A DNA stretch of 64,000 nucleotides from the NCBI GenBank assembly GCA_019119045.1, contig DWXS01000083.1, positions 1-64,000 of the forward strand, read 5' to 3'. The notes under the pieces are model-generated. The model had not been told where the DNA came from, did not search any database, and was given only the letters and a program-made list of their open reading frames with translations. Below, one piece after another: positions 25,562 to 34,198 of this stretch. Both the position numbers and the translations under genes were made by a program. Each line of letters opens with the position of its first letter. Within the stretch, counting starts at the first letter, position 1. Source of the stretch: Candidatus Mailhella merdavium. Its GTDB lineage: Bacteria > Desulfobacterota > Desulfovibrionia > Desulfovibrionales > Desulfovibrionaceae.

Positions 25562-26194
25562 ATGAGCGTTCTGGATTGCCGGGGCATGCCCTGTCCTCAG
25601 CCCGTGGTTCGTTGCCGCGACTGGCTTAAGGAAGGAAAGCATGCCGGTGAGATGCTGGAAGTGCTGGTGGACAATTCTGCTGCGGTGGAAAATGTGGGCA
25701 ATTTTTTACGGGGACGCGGTCTGAATGTGGACACCCGAAATGAAGGCGCGTCTTTGTGGAGACTGAGCTGTGCCGTACCCGCGGACGGACTGAATGACGG
25801 TGGATCGGGAGATGCTGCGCCGGCGGCCTGTTCCGTGTCGTGCGGGCAGGCGGAGCGCGGCGCCCGTACCCTGGTATTTATTCCTTCCGAGACGCTGGGA
25901 AGTGGAGACGACGAGCTTGGAGCGAAGCTCATGGTCAATTTTCTTGGTTCGCTGCCGGAGCTTGGGGAGGATCTGTGGAGAATTGTGCTGGTCAACGGCG
26001 GGGTCAAACTGACCGCCGGAGGCCCTGCGCTGGAAAAGCTGAAGGCCCTGGCCGAGGCCGGCTGCTCCATTCTCGTCTGCGGAACCTGCCTTGATCATTT
26101 CGGCCTGCTGGACAAAAAGCAGGTGGGCGATACCACCAATATGCTGGACATCATTACCAGTATGCAGCTGGCGGACAAGATCGTCAGAGTATAA
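25562..26194 (+). CDS. yedF: Sulfurtransferase-like selenium metabolism protein YedF
   Basis: The product is 210 aa. Residues 1-75 are a TusA/SirA-like domain with the RGMPCPQPV signature carrying the conserved Cys-Pro. Residues about 105-210 are a DsrE-like domain with LVCGTCLDHFGLL. This fusion is the usual form of YedF, found in selenium-utilising anaerobes, which fits a Desulfovibrio-type host. AGAGG precedes the ATG. It is divergent from the DUF374/LpxL pair. The biochemical role is not settled even in the family. Confidence 0.88.
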   Translation: MSVLDCRGMPCPQPVVRCRDWLKEGKHAGEMLEVLVDNSAAVENVGNFLRGRGLNVDTRNEGASLWRLSCAVPADGLNDGGSGDAAPAACSVSCGQAERGARTLVFIPSETLGSGDDELGAKLMVNFLGSLPELGEDLWRIVLVNGGVKLTAGGPALEKLKALAEAGCSILVCGTCLDHFGLLDKKQVGDTTNMLDIITSMQLADKIVRV

Positions 26195-26291
26195 AATCCT
26201 TCCGGGCGGCGTTCACGATTCACGGCGCGCCGTCCGGTAATGTCGTACCGTTGCGGGTTGTCCGGCTGCGATTCCTGCCAGGAGGCGAAAT

Positions 26292-27098
26292 ATGAGCGAA
26301 GGCCCGGAGGAGACTGGCGCAGTGCGCCTGAATAAGGCTCTGGCCGATGCGGGAGTGTGTTCCCGGCGCGGCGCGGACGCGCTGATTTTTGCAGGGCGGG
26401 TGCGCGTCAACGGCGCAGTGGCGGACAGCCCGGGTCTGCGTGTGAAAGAGGGCGACAGAATTCTGGTGGACAGCAAGGCCGTAGCATTACGCATGCAGGG
26501 ACATTCCGGAGGAGAAAAAGGGAAAAAGTGGACGCCCTGCTGGCTCATGCTGCACAAGCCGGTAGGAGTGGTTTCCACGGCGCGGGATCCTGAAGGAAGA
26601 CGCACCGTACTCGATTTTGTTCCGCCTGCCTGGAAAGGCCGCAGGCTTTTCCCCGTGGGCAGACTTGATTATTTTTCCGAAGGTCTGATTCTGCTTACGG
26701 ACGACGGGGAACTTGCGCACAGACTTTCCCATCCGCGCTGGCATCTGCCGCGCCGTTATGAAGTTCTGGTTCGTCCGGGAGAAGGCGCGTCTCTGTCCGC
26801 TGCGCTGCGCCGTATGGAACGGGGCATGACCCTGAAGGAGGGCGAGCGTCTGGCTCCGGTGGAAGCCGAGCAGCTTCCTCCTCGCCCTGATATGGGAAAA
26901 GGTATTCTGCTCGGTCTGACGCTGCATCAGGGACTGAACCGTCAGATACGCAGAATGTGCAGAGATCTCGGATTGACGGTGCTGAAGCTGCGCCGTGTTT
27001 CTCAGGGGCCTTTGCGTCTCGGCTCCCTTCGCTCCGGTGAGATTCGGCCTCTGGAAGATGCGGAAATCGCCGCATTGCGCCAGGCCGTAGGCCTGTGA
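26292..27098 (+). CDS. RsuA/RluB-family pseudouridine synthase
   Basis: This 268-aa protein has an S4 RNA-binding domain at about 12-60 (VRLNKALADAGVCSRR). The catalytic domain carries GRLDYFSEGLILLTDDGEL, where the Asp is the nucleophile, and NRQIRRMCRDLGL at the end. The ATG follows AGGAGG. It modifies rRNA (RluB-like most likely, from the S4 domain and length), but RluE/RluF/RsuA relatives cannot be excluded. Confidence 0.9.
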   Translation: MSEGPEETGAVRLNKALADAGVCSRRGADALIFAGRVRVNGAVADSPGLRVKEGDRILVDSKAVALRMQGHSGGEKGKKWTPCWLMLHKPVGVVSTARDPEGRRTVLDFVPPAWKGRRLFPVGRLDYFSEGLILLTDDGELAHRLSHPRWHLPRRYEVLVRPGEGASLSAALRRMERGMTLKEGERLAPVEAEQLPPRPDMGKGILLGLTLHQGLNRQIRRMCRDLGLTVLKLRRVSQGPLRLGSLRSGEIRPLEDAEIAALRQAVGL

Positions 27099-27175
27099 TA
27101 AAGCCGCTGCCGCGGCACAGTGTGTCAGACAGCCCGATATATGACGGAACGGGCAAAATGTGAGGAGATTCAGAA

Positions 27176-28732
27176 ATGATGGACATACGTTTTCAGGCCG
27201 GTGGCGGAGAGCGGTGGAAAGCCGAGGCCGTTCTGGCCTTTTTCTTTGAAGGGGAAAAGGTGGAGCAGGCTGCTCCCGTATTGGAACAGGCCGTCCCCTG
27301 GCTGAGTATTGCCCCTGCCTGGCGTGATTTTCGGGGGAAAAAAGGCGAAATGACCGTTATGTACGGCCCTGCCGCGATGGATATTCCCCGTGTGATTGCT
27401 CTGGGACTGGGAGACAGAGAGAAGGCCGGCAGAGAAGACGGTCTGATTGCGCTGCGTCATGCCGTGGGCGGTGCGCTGCGTCTGTGCCGGGATCATGGTT
27501 TGGAAAGCGTAGCCGTGGAGATGTCTTCCCTTGAGCGTATTGCTCCCGTTTACGGTTTTGACGGCCCCGGTCTTGCGCGGGAAATCGCCCTTGCCGCCCT
27601 GCTCGGGCTGTATCGGTATGAACGCTGGTTGAGCGTAAAAAAGGATTCCTCCTCCGATCCCCGCTGGCTGGCCTTTCTTTTCCGCGAAGAGCATGTGAAC
27701 GACGCCGTGCGCGAGGCTGCACGTCTGGCCGAGGCGGAAGCTGCGGGCCTCTGTCTGGCCCGGGATTTGGCTAACGGGCCTGCCAACGAGGTGACCCCCG
27801 CATTCATGGCCTCTACGGCGGAAGAACTCGTCTCCCGCTTTGCGGAATGGGGCATGAGCTGCCATGTGCTTGGCCCGAAGGAGCTTGAGGAACGCAATAT
27901 GGGCGCCTTTCTGGCAGTATCCCGCGGATCGGAGCGCGAACCGCGTCTTGTGGTTCTGGAATATTCTCCACGCGGAGCAGAGGGAAAGCCCCTTGCGCTG
28001 GTGGGCAAGGGAATAACGTTTGACAGCGGAGGAATCAGCCTCAAACCTTCGGCAGGCATGGCCGAAATGAAGGGCGACATGTCCGGCGCGGCGGCCGTGA
28101 TGGGCGTATTCGAGGCCCTGGGGCGTCTGGCACCGGGCTGGACTCCTCCCTGTCCCGTGGTAGGGCTTATGCCGTGTACGGAAAATATGCCCGGCGGGCG
28201 GGCCACAAGGCCCGGGGATATTGTGGTGACCATGTCCGGACGCAGCATAGAAATCGTCAATACCGACGCCGAAGGCCGGCTCATACTTGCAGACGCGCTG
28301 ACCTATGCCCAGAAAAACTGGAATCCCGGCGGAATTGTGGATATTGCCACATTGACCGGAGCCTGTGCCGTTGCCCTGGGCAAGGGAAACGCCGGGCTCT
28401 TCGCCAATGACGATACGCTGGCCGATCTCCTTCATGCCGCGGGGTGCAGGTTTGGAGAGCGTAACTGGCGGCTTCCTGTCTGGGAAAGCAGTCGGGAAAT
28501 ACTCAAGAGCAACGTTGCGGATATGGTGAATTCCGGTGCGCGCGAGGGCGGGGCGCTCCATGCGGCCTTCTTCCTGAGCTGTTTTGTGGAGGAAGGGATG
28601 CGCTGGGCACATCTGGATATTGCGGCTGCGGATACGGGCGAGTCGCCCGTCAATGTCAGAGGAGCGACGGGCTTCGGTGTGAGAACGCTGCTTGATGCAG
28701 TAAGGAGCGCGCAGCAGTGGCGCTTAAACTGA
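27176..28732 (+). CDS. pepA: Leucyl aminopeptidase (M17)
   Basis: This 518-aa cytosolic aminopeptidase has a variable N-terminal domain (1-170) and a C-terminal M17 catalytic domain. Metal-binding residues lie in GKGITFDSGGISLKP, MKGDMSGAAAV and the signature NTDAEGRLILADAL. It starts at an ATG (two tandem ATGs) after GAGGAG. Its last 16 bases overlap the TtcA-like gene, so the two are coupled. It probably serves general peptide turnover; some M17 proteins also bind DNA. Confidence 0.93.
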   Translation: MMDIRFQAGGGERWKAEAVLAFFFEGEKVEQAAPVLEQAVPWLSIAPAWRDFRGKKGEMTVMYGPAAMDIPRVIALGLGDREKAGREDGLIALRHAVGGALRLCRDHGLESVAVEMSSLERIAPVYGFDGPGLAREIALAALLGLYRYERWLSVKKDSSSDPRWLAFLFREEHVNDAVREAARLAEAEAAGLCLARDLANGPANEVTPAFMASTAEELVSRFAEWGMSCHVLGPKELEERNMGAFLAVSRGSEREPRLVVLEYSPRGAEGKPLALVGKGITFDSGGISLKPSAGMAEMKGDMSGAAAVMGVFEALGRLAPGWTPPCPVVGLMPCTENMPGGRATRPGDIVVTMSGRSIEIVNTDAEGRLILADALTYAQKNWNPGGIVDIATLTGACAVALGKGNAGLFANDDTLADLLHAAGCRFGERNWRLPVWESSREILKSNVADMVNSGAREGGALHAAFFLSCFVEEGMRWAHLDIAAADTGESPVNVRGATGFGVRTLLDAVRSAQQWRLN

Positions 28733-29484
28733 CCTTCGCGCAGCAGACCTGCGTTCGCGCCGCCGGCAAGGCCATGCAGGAGTGTCGCATGATCCGGCCC
28801 GGCGCGCGCGTGGGGGTGGCCGTCTCCGGAGGAATGGACAGTTTCGTGCTGCTCAAGGTCATGCAGTTGAGGCAGCGCATTGTGCCCTTCCCCTTTGAAT
28901 TCATGGCCCTGCATGTGAATCCGGGTTTCGATCCGGCAAATCATGCGCCGCTTGCGGACTGGCTGCGAACGGAAGGTATTGCCGGACATCTTGAGGTAAG
29001 CGATCACGGTCCCCGTGCCCATTCCGGGGAAAATCTGCGGAACTCTCCCTGCTTTTACTGCGCCCGCCTGCGACGCAAACGTCTGTTTGCCCTGTGTGAA
29101 CAATATGGTCTGACGCATCTGGCTTTCGGGCATAATGCAGACGATCTCGTCACCAATTTCCTGATGAATCTCGTCCAGACCGGCCGGGTGGACGGCATGA
29201 GCATGAACGATGCCTTTTTCGGAGGAAGGCTTCAGGTTATCCGTCCGCTCCTTCTGGTTGAAAAAAGCGATATTGCCCGGGCGGCGCGACAGTGGGAACT
29301 TCCTCTGTGGAGTAATCCCTGTCCTTCAGCAGGCAGAACAAAGCGGGCGGACATGATGAAGTTGGTCGAGGATATGTGCGAAGGCAGCAGAATTCGGCGC
29401 AGAAACATCTTTCACGGTCTGACCCGCTGGCAGTTGGCAAAAGACGGCGGAAAAAATCGTACGGAAGACGCAGATATTCTGTGA
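28717..29484 (+). CDS. TtcA-family tRNA thiolation ATPase
   Basis: This 255-aa PP-loop ATPase has SGGMDS near residue 35 and C-x2-C (PCFYCARLRR) near residue 110, and belongs to the TtcA/TtuA group. The family transfers sulfur to tRNA (2-thiocytidine 32 for TtcA). A third cysteine (NPCPSAGRTKR) completes the usual iron-sulfur site. It overlaps the end of pepA. Assignment to TtcA proper rather than a relative is likely but not certain. Confidence 0.85.
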   Translation: MALKLTFAQQTCVRAAGKAMQECRMIRPGARVGVAVSGGMDSFVLLKVMQLRQRIVPFPFEFMALHVNPGFDPANHAPLADWLRTEGIAGHLEVSDHGPRAHSGENLRNSPCFYCARLRRKRLFALCEQYGLTHLAFGHNADDLVTNFLMNLVQTGRVDGMSMNDAFFGGRLQVIRPLLLVEKSDIARAARQWELPLWSNPCPSAGRTKRADMMKLVEDMCEGSRIRRRNIFHGLTRWQLAKDGGKNRTEDADIL

Positions 29485-29695
29485 AGTTCGTTGCTGAGTC
29501 CGCAAACGTAAAAAATAGCCGGAGTGGTATCGCCGCTTTGTATTGCCGTCCCCGGAGCAAATGATCTTCAGCATGCGTACGTTATCCGGGGAAGAAAGGA
29601 ATTCAGGGAAGCATGTTGTGAAGAGAAAACATTATCGGGAAAATGGCGTATGACTTGCCCGATTATGTAAATTCCTACCTTTTCTTCACATTTCG

Positions 29696-29724
29696 TTGAC
29701 CTCGGCGGGGCTTGACTTTATCAT
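29696..29724 (+). promoter_or_regulatory. Sigma-70 promoter of M23 peptidase gene
   Basis: TTGACC, a 17-base spacer and TATCAT, about 80 bases upstream of the start codon at 29807. Confidence 0.7.
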
Positions 29725-29806
29725 ATGGGCCTCCTGGGGTATTTCTCTTCTTTTTTCCGAACCCCTGTTATCCGTACATCTGTACATACCATGTCATGGG
29801 GAGCCA

Positions 29807-30700
29807 ATGCTTTTCGGCAAGTACCATGTTGTCATATTTAAAGAAAAGGGAGGCTCCTCGCGGAGCCTGCGCCTTTCCGGCTGGTTTGGATGGCTGTTGT
29901 GTCTTGTTTTCTGCGGACTCGTTGCCTGCAACGTATGGCTGTGGAAGTATTTTACCCAGAATCGTGTGCTGGAAGGCCGACTGGCAGAAGCGGAATACGC
30001 GCTTGAAGCCCGTCAGGGACAGCTTACCGGGCTGGCAGAAGAGCTTGCGGCTGTCCGGGACGACCTGCAAAGAGTGCAGCAGTTCGACACAAAATTGCGT
30101 GTTATGGTCAAGAAGGATGTCGGCGTCGACGATCTGCCCCAGGGCGGAACCGGCGACGCCGGACCGGGCTATATTCCTCTTCATCGCTATGAACTGGCGA
30201 CCCGTCAGATGCGCGCATTTCTTAAAGAACTGGCGCAGGAAACCCGGATGGAGGAAATACGGCAGCAGGAACTTATGCTGGCCATGCGTGAAAATCGCGG
30301 CAAGCTGGCTGTCACCCCGTCCATATGGCCGACGGAAGGCTTTGTTACGTCCAAGTTCGGATATCGCAGCTCTCCCTTTACGGGGCAGAGCAGTTTTCAT
30401 AAGGGGCTTGATATTGCCGCACCTACGGGCACTCCCATTTATGCCCCGGCCCGGGGCAAGGTAAGCGCTGCCGGAACAGACGGCGCCTATGGTTTGAGCG
30501 TCGATATCAGCCACGGCGGCGGCCTGTCCACAAAGTTCGGACATATGTCGAAAATTCTGGTCAAGGCCGGGCAGGAAGTGGAACGCGGGCAGCTTATCGG
30601 CCACGTCGGCAGTACGGGGCGTGTTACCGGTCCCCATCTGCATTATGAAGTCCGTATCAACGGGGTTCCAACCAATCCTTATGCCTATATTCTGAACTGA
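29807..30700 (+). CDS. M23-family murein hydrolase / LytM-domain protein, membrane-anchored
   Basis: This protein is 297 aa from the chosen start (GGGGAG upstream; the promoter rules out the longer frame at 29696). A transmembrane anchor at about 23-48 (WFGWLLCLVFCGLVACNVWLW) precedes a coiled coil at about 50-90. The LytM domain (about 185-297) carries HKGLDIAAP and GPHLHYEV. The zinc ligands (H, D, H-x-H) are all present, so it should be an active endopeptidase, or an EnvC/NlpD-like amidase activator if specialised. It acts in the periplasm on peptidoglycan. Confidence 0.88.
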   Translation: MLFGKYHVVIFKEKGGSSRSLRLSGWFGWLLCLVFCGLVACNVWLWKYFTQNRVLEGRLAEAEYALEARQGQLTGLAEELAAVRDDLQRVQQFDTKLRVMVKKDVGVDDLPQGGTGDAGPGYIPLHRYELATRQMRAFLKELAQETRMEEIRQQELMLAMRENRGKLAVTPSIWPTEGFVTSKFGYRSSPFTGQSSFHKGLDIAAPTGTPIYAPARGKVSAAGTDGAYGLSVDISHGGGLSTKFGHMSKILVKAGQEVERGQLIGHVGSTGRVTGPHLHYEVRINGVPTNPYAYILN

Positions 30701-31472
30701 GTCGTACGCTTTCGGTTTCGGTAGAACTCGGATTGCGGCAAAGTGCCGGGGAAAAGAGCTGGACGCTTTTCAGGGTTCTCCCTGTCCAGAGCGGCGCGGC
30801 GAGATATCGACGTTACCCTGCACAGGTCGCGCTTTGGGTCGGGCAGAGTCGTATTGCTGGAGTTTTCTGTTTGTTCAGGCTGTATGCGCCTTCATAAAAC
30901 GCTGTGAAGGGCATGCCGCCTTTCCTGAGGCCTTTTGCTCTTGAACGTATCTGCATTTCAGGACGCCATGTTCCGGCTCGCAGCTTTCACTCCTCTGCCG
31001 GAATCGCCTCTTCCGACCATACCCGTATGCCCTGCGGCCACCTCTCGTGGGTCAGATCTCGCGTAGATTGCGGCTGACCGGCGGCGCAGTCTCGCTTCGC
31101 TTGACTCCGGGAGCATGTTCAAAACAAAACCTCTTCAAATTGTTCTGGTGTGAGCAGAAGGGGGATAGCGATACAGCCTTTCCAATTCTTCCCCGGCAAA
31201 CTCTGTCTGATTTCCCCGGGCGTAATACATCCATCCGTTCAGAATATGACAGGATTTTTGGAAAAAGTTCCCCGTTCTGTTGGCTGACCATCAGGATACG
31301 GCCATACTGTACGGGAAATTCCTCTGTTCGCCAGCCTTGGAGCCGGATGATGCGTTATGATTGCCATAAATTTTATTGTATATATTGTATTGAAATAAAT
31401 TGATAAATTGCTTTTATTCTGTTCTGGAAAGGCGAAATACGAAAAAAAATTAAAAATATTGCCGAAAATTCC
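30701..31472. other. Gene-free stretch before the tRNA operon
   Basis: Some 770 bases follow in which I see no supportable gene. One plus-strand open frame (31047-31403) has no ribosome site or recognisable family. The last 120 bases are AT-rich and lead into the tRNA promoter. Confidence 0.5.
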
Positions 31473-31501
31473 TTGACGAAGCAGGCAGTTTCCCCTAATA
31501 A
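31473..31501 (+). promoter_or_regulatory. Promoter of tRNA-Gln/tRNA-Glu operon
   Basis: TTGACG, a 17-base spacer and TAATAA, 14 bases before the first tRNA. Near-consensus. Confidence 0.85.
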
Positions 31502-31514
31502 GACATCTCCACGT

Positions 31515-31589
31515 TGGGCTATCGTTCAATTGGCAGGACGACGGATTCTGGTCCCGTTAATCATGGTTCGAGTCCATGTAGCCCAGCCA
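31515..31589 (+). tRNA. tRNA-Gln (CTG)
   Basis: The acceptor stem TGGGCTA/TAGCCCA pairs perfectly. The D-arm GTTCAATTGGCAGGAC, anticodon loop TTCTGGT with anticodon CTG, T-arm GGTTCGAGTCC and encoded CCA end are all visible. The base pair closing the anticodon loop looks mismatched (A-C). Confidence 0.95.
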
Positions 31590-31592
31590 TAT

Positions 31593-31669
31593 GTCCCTAT
31601 CGTCTAGTCGGCCCAGGACAACGGCCTTTCACGCCGTCAACGCCGGTTCGAATCCGGCTGGGGACGCCA
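31593..31669 (+). tRNA. tRNA-Glu (TTC), prophage integration site
   Basis: The acceptor stem is GTCCCTA/TGGGGAC with one G-U pair. The anticodon TTC lies in CTTTCAC, the T-arm is GGTTCGAATCC, and the CCA end is encoded. It lies three bases after tRNA-Gln in the same transcript. A phage integrase gene ends 31 bases downstream, so the 3' half is the probable attachment core. Confidence 0.95.
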
Positions 31670-31699
31670 ACATTTTCAATGGTTTACACTCTGCCTTAG

Positions 31700-32893
31700 T
31701 TACTGGATTGCCGTGTACACATTCGGGTGTACACAAAATGCCTCTTGAGATTCCGCCTCAGGGGGCATTATTTCTTTAAGCAGCTCGTCAGCCGCCGCCG
31801 CGATCCGAGTCGCCCCCAGCGCATCAAGAATGACCGTGGGGGGCGTGTAAAGGCCCGCACTGCGGATATAGAGATCCGTTGTCGTAGCCCGTGAATGACC
31901 CATGAGTATCTGGGCCGCATTGAGGCCACCGCCCACAAAGGTGATGGCCGCCGATTTGTGCCGCATGGAGTGAAAGCCGAAAGGCTTCACGCCCGCCCGC
32001 CTGCACAGGCGCGGCATGAGGTGATTACGCTGCCGGAAGGGCAGCCCCATGCAGGTGTCGTTTTGAATCTGCATGAAGACATTATCAACCTGACATGGCC
32101 GAACTGAAACCCACCACCTGAGAGCCTTGGCCAGTTCGGGATGCATACCTGCCCAGCGGGTACGTTTTTTGCCGCCCTTGCCCTTATGATCAGTCAGGCG
32201 GATCAGACCTTCATCAAAGCGCAGATCGCGCGACAGCGACAGTCTGAACACTTCTCCCCGGCGGGCACCGGTATAATAGTACGTCAGCAACATAATGAGA
32301 TCCTGCCCTTGCGCCTGCTGGAGCACCTTGATCACGTCCTCTTCTGGCGGCACATACCGCTCTGCCGTGTCAACCGTGTACGGCCTGATCTGCTCGAAAA
32401 CCTGCATTCCCTGGGGGAAGCCCTCGATATTGTCCTTTCCCCAGTTCATCGCAGCCAGCAGATTTTTACGATAGACGTTACTGCGATTAAGACTGCGCTC
32501 ATCAGCCACATCAGCCAGGAACTGAGCCGCCATGGGCTTCGTGATACCCTCAAAGGAGTCTATGCCCTCATCCCTGCAGTACAGCAGGAACTCGGCCATG
32601 ACAGTCTTTTTTTCGGTATAGGTGATATGGCTCATAGTACGCATCGCATGATCAAGATACTTTTCAGACCATTCCAAGAGCCGCTCGAAGCCCGTGAGGA
32701 TCGGGCGCGGTGTTTCCTGCTGCTCCATCGCCGCCAGAATCTCTTTTTTTCGCTGCACCTCCCAGACTTTTGCCGCGGTCCACTCCGGGCCTTTTTTCCG
32801 GCCGGGCGGAAAGACCTTGCTGTCCACTTCCCGGCCATTGATGACAACTCTGGCCACCCATTCGTTGTTTCGACGCTTTAACTGTGTAGGCAT
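31700..32893 (-). CDS. int: Phage tyrosine-recombinase integrase
   Basis: This 397-aa protein has an N-terminal arm-binding region (KRRNNEWVARVVINGREV), a core-binding SAM-like domain at about 75-165 and a catalytic domain. The catalytic residues are in TGARRGEVF (Arg), FHSMRHKSAA (His and Arg), LMGHSRATTTDLYI (His and nucleophile Tyr). The start follows GGAGTGG. The gene's 3' end faces tRNA-Glu, the expected integration site. It overlaps the HTH gene upstream. Confidence 0.93.
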   Translation of the reverse strand: MPTQLKRRNNEWVARVVINGREVDSKVFPPGRKKGPEWTAAKVWEVQRKKEILAAMEQQETPRPILTGFERLLEWSEKYLDHAMRTMSHITYTEKKTVMAEFLLYCRDEGIDSFEGITKPMAAQFLADVADERSLNRSNVYRKNLLAAMNWGKDNIEGFPQGMQVFEQIRPYTVDTAERYVPPEEDVIKVLQQAQGQDLIMLLTYYYTGARRGEVFRLSLSRDLRFDEGLIRLTDHKGKGGKKRTRWAGMHPELAKALRWWVSVRPCQVDNVFMQIQNDTCMGLPFRQRNHLMPRLCRRAGVKPFGFHSMRHKSAAITFVGGGLNAAQILMGHSRATTTDLYIRSAGLYTPPTVILDALGATRIAAAADELLKEIMPPEAESQEAFCVHPNVYTAIQ

Positions 32894-33047
32894 TGAACCA
32901 CTCCATCACAGTGCCCCACCGAAAACGCCAGCGGCTCCCACATCGCCTGCCGCCGAGTTCTGAAGCTACTCGCCTGACCGTGCGAGGGTCAAGCCGCAGC
33001 GCGGCGGCAACCTCGGTCAGTGTAAGTATATCATCAGCGGCAGGCAT
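32664..33047 (-). CDS. Excisionase-like HTH protein overlapping int
   Basis: The open frame is 127 aa. Residues 8-55 (LTLTEVAAALRLDPRTVRRV ... RFRWGTVMEWF) match a MerR/excisionase-type winged HTH. The HTH lies wholly upstream of int. The remaining about 75 residues are read from a different frame of int's first 230 bases and look like low-information tail. Either the stop has drifted or the gene is a long overlap. By position and fold it probably controls excision or int expression. Confidence 0.6.
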   Translation of the reverse strand: MPAADDILTLTEVAAALRLDPRTVRRVASELGGRRCGSRWRFRWGTVMEWFNAYTVKASKQRMGGQSCHQWPGSGQQGLSARPEKRPGVDRGKSLGGAAKKRDSGGDGAAGNTAPDPHGLRAALGMV

Positions 33048-33052
33048 GGCAG

Positions 33053-33112
33053 CTACCCTCTGACGACTGCCCGAAGAACGAACAGAACCAGCATGATTAC
33101 AGCGAGTTTCAT
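33053..33112 (-). CDS. Tiny hydrophobic peptide (19 aa), uncertain
   Basis: A 19-residue frame, mostly hydrophobic (MKLAVIMLVLFVLRAVVRG), lies behind GGCGGAGTC between two lysogeny-region genes. It is the right size for a regulatory membrane peptide, but a chance frame is possible. Confidence 0.35.
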   Translation of the reverse strand: MKLAVIMLVLFVLRAVVRG

Positions 33113-33126
33113 GACTCCGCCCGGCA

Positions 33127-33315
33127 TCAGCCCTGACCTGAAACCGCTGCCGGGATGCTGGTCAGTTTGCCCAGCCTGCCGCCCGGGCAAAGCGCGGCAA
33201 GACGTGTCATGACATCTTCCAGCGTCGATCCGGCAATGCGCACAGGCCGGCCGCCCACCAGAGCGAAAACTGTTGCCTTTGCCCTGTCGGGCTGATACAT
33301 ATCGTCTGTCCGCAT
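33127..33315 (-). CDS. Hypothetical phage protein (62 aa)
   Basis: This small early-region gene has an excellent ribosome site (AAGGAGGGACC before ATG). The product begins MRTDDMYQPDRAK and has no recognised domain. It lies between the CII-like gene and the int region on the same strand, so it is probably part of the early leftward transcript. Confidence 0.65.
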   Translation of the reverse strand: MRTDDMYQPDRAKATVFALVGGRPVRIAGSTLEDVMTRLAALCPGGRLGKLTSIPAAVSGQG

Positions 33316-33368
33316 GGTCCCTCCTTGCGGTCCGTGCCTCCGGCTGTTCGCGCAGCGCGGGGGCTTTG

Positions 33369-33833
33369 TTATGCCTGCTCCAGATTGGCCTGTAGCCGGC
33401 CCATGAATTCCGCGCCCTTGTCCAGCACGCCGCGCAGTTCGCGCAGGATGCGCCGGGCATCAAGCTCACTGATTGAACCATCTTCCAGGGCTCTGCGTCC
33501 CTCGCCCGCCACATCGCCCATTTCTCCGAAAAGCTCGCCCATGATGGTGACGAGCGTGGGAGCGTCCACAGCATCCACAGGCTCCGGCAGCACGGCGGCA
33601 TTGACCGTTACCCAGCGGGCAAGTATATCGTTGCCCAGAACGGCGCAGAGACGCGGCAAAGTCGGAAATGACGGCCAATAGCTGTCGTTTGAAAAAATGC
33701 GGTTGGCCACGCGCGGTGACCAGTTCATGGCGGCCGCGATTTCGTCGTCAGCCCTGCCGCTGAGCGATACTGCGAGGCGCAGGGCGGAAAATGCCGACAT
33801 GCCCTTGAGAACCTTATCACTGATGCTTTGCAT
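33369..33833 (-). CDS. Phage regulatory CII-family protein
   Basis: This 154-aa protein resembles the phage regulatory CII family seen in deltaproteobacterial prophages. An N-terminal HTH-like region (ADDEIAAAMNWSPRVANRIFS) is followed by LPRLCAVLGNDILARWV and a C-terminal helical tail. It lies between the Cro-like gene and xis/int, a position consistent with control of the lysis-lysogeny choice. Confidence 0.7.
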   Translation of the reverse strand: MQSISDKVLKGMSAFSALRLAVSLSGRADDEIAAAMNWSPRVANRIFSNDSYWPSFPTLPRLCAVLGNDILARWVTVNAAVLPEPVDAVDAPTLVTIMGELFGEMGDVAGEGRRALEDGSISELDARRILRELRGVLDKGAEFMGRLQANLEQA

Positions 33834-33856
33834 GATATGTCCCCACAGTTATCATA

Positions 33857-34132
33857 TTATGATATCCTGCCATTCCGGCGCATGCCGGAACGGCAGCTCA
33901 CCGCCCGCCGCAGCGGCCTGGGCAGCAGCTCTTCAGGTATGCCAAGCGCACGCAGATGAGGAATATAGTCTTGTGGTATTTCTCCCCGCGCATAGGCCTG
34001 CCCCAGCCAAGCCTGGCTCATGCCGAGAGCGGTGGCAATTTTGTTCAGGCTGGTCCCTTCGCGCATTGTCCAGATTATCATCTTTTCTCGCAGCGTTAAA
34101 TCGCCTATTATGCTCTCAGTGTTAGTGTCCAT
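33857..34132 (-). CDS. Cro-like HTH regulator
   Basis: The product is 91 aa with an HTH at about 25-50 (TSLNKIATALGMSQAWLGQAYARG). The start has AAGGAGG at ideal spacing. It is divergent from the CI-like repressor across a 66-base operator region, the classical cro/cI arrangement, so I assign the early regulator role by context. Confidence 0.75.
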   Translation of the reverse strand: MDTNTESIIGDLTLREKMIIWTMREGTSLNKIATALGMSQAWLGQAYARGEIPQDYIPHLRALGIPEELLPRPLRRAVSCRSGMRRNGRIS

Positions 34133-34198
34133 GGCGCCTCCTTACTCAATTTAGGCAAAAACTATCCCCATTTTTATGGTATAGTCAATAGGTTAATT
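34133..34198. promoter_or_regulatory. cI/cro divergent operator-promoter region
   Basis: This 66-base AT-rich region lies between divergent regulators. On the minus strand TTGACT, 17 bases, ATAGTT serves the Cro-like gene. On the plus strand TATAGT lies just before the CI-like start. The promoters overlap, as expected for a genetic switch. No obvious long operator repeat is seen by eye. Confidence 0.55.

Noticed and set aside
26195..26245. Hairpin after yedF as a terminator
   Set aside because: The stem has a 16-base loop and no T tract.
31047..31403. 118-aa frame before the tRNAs
   Set aside because: No ribosome site, promoter or family; composition shifts midway as the region becomes AT-rich.
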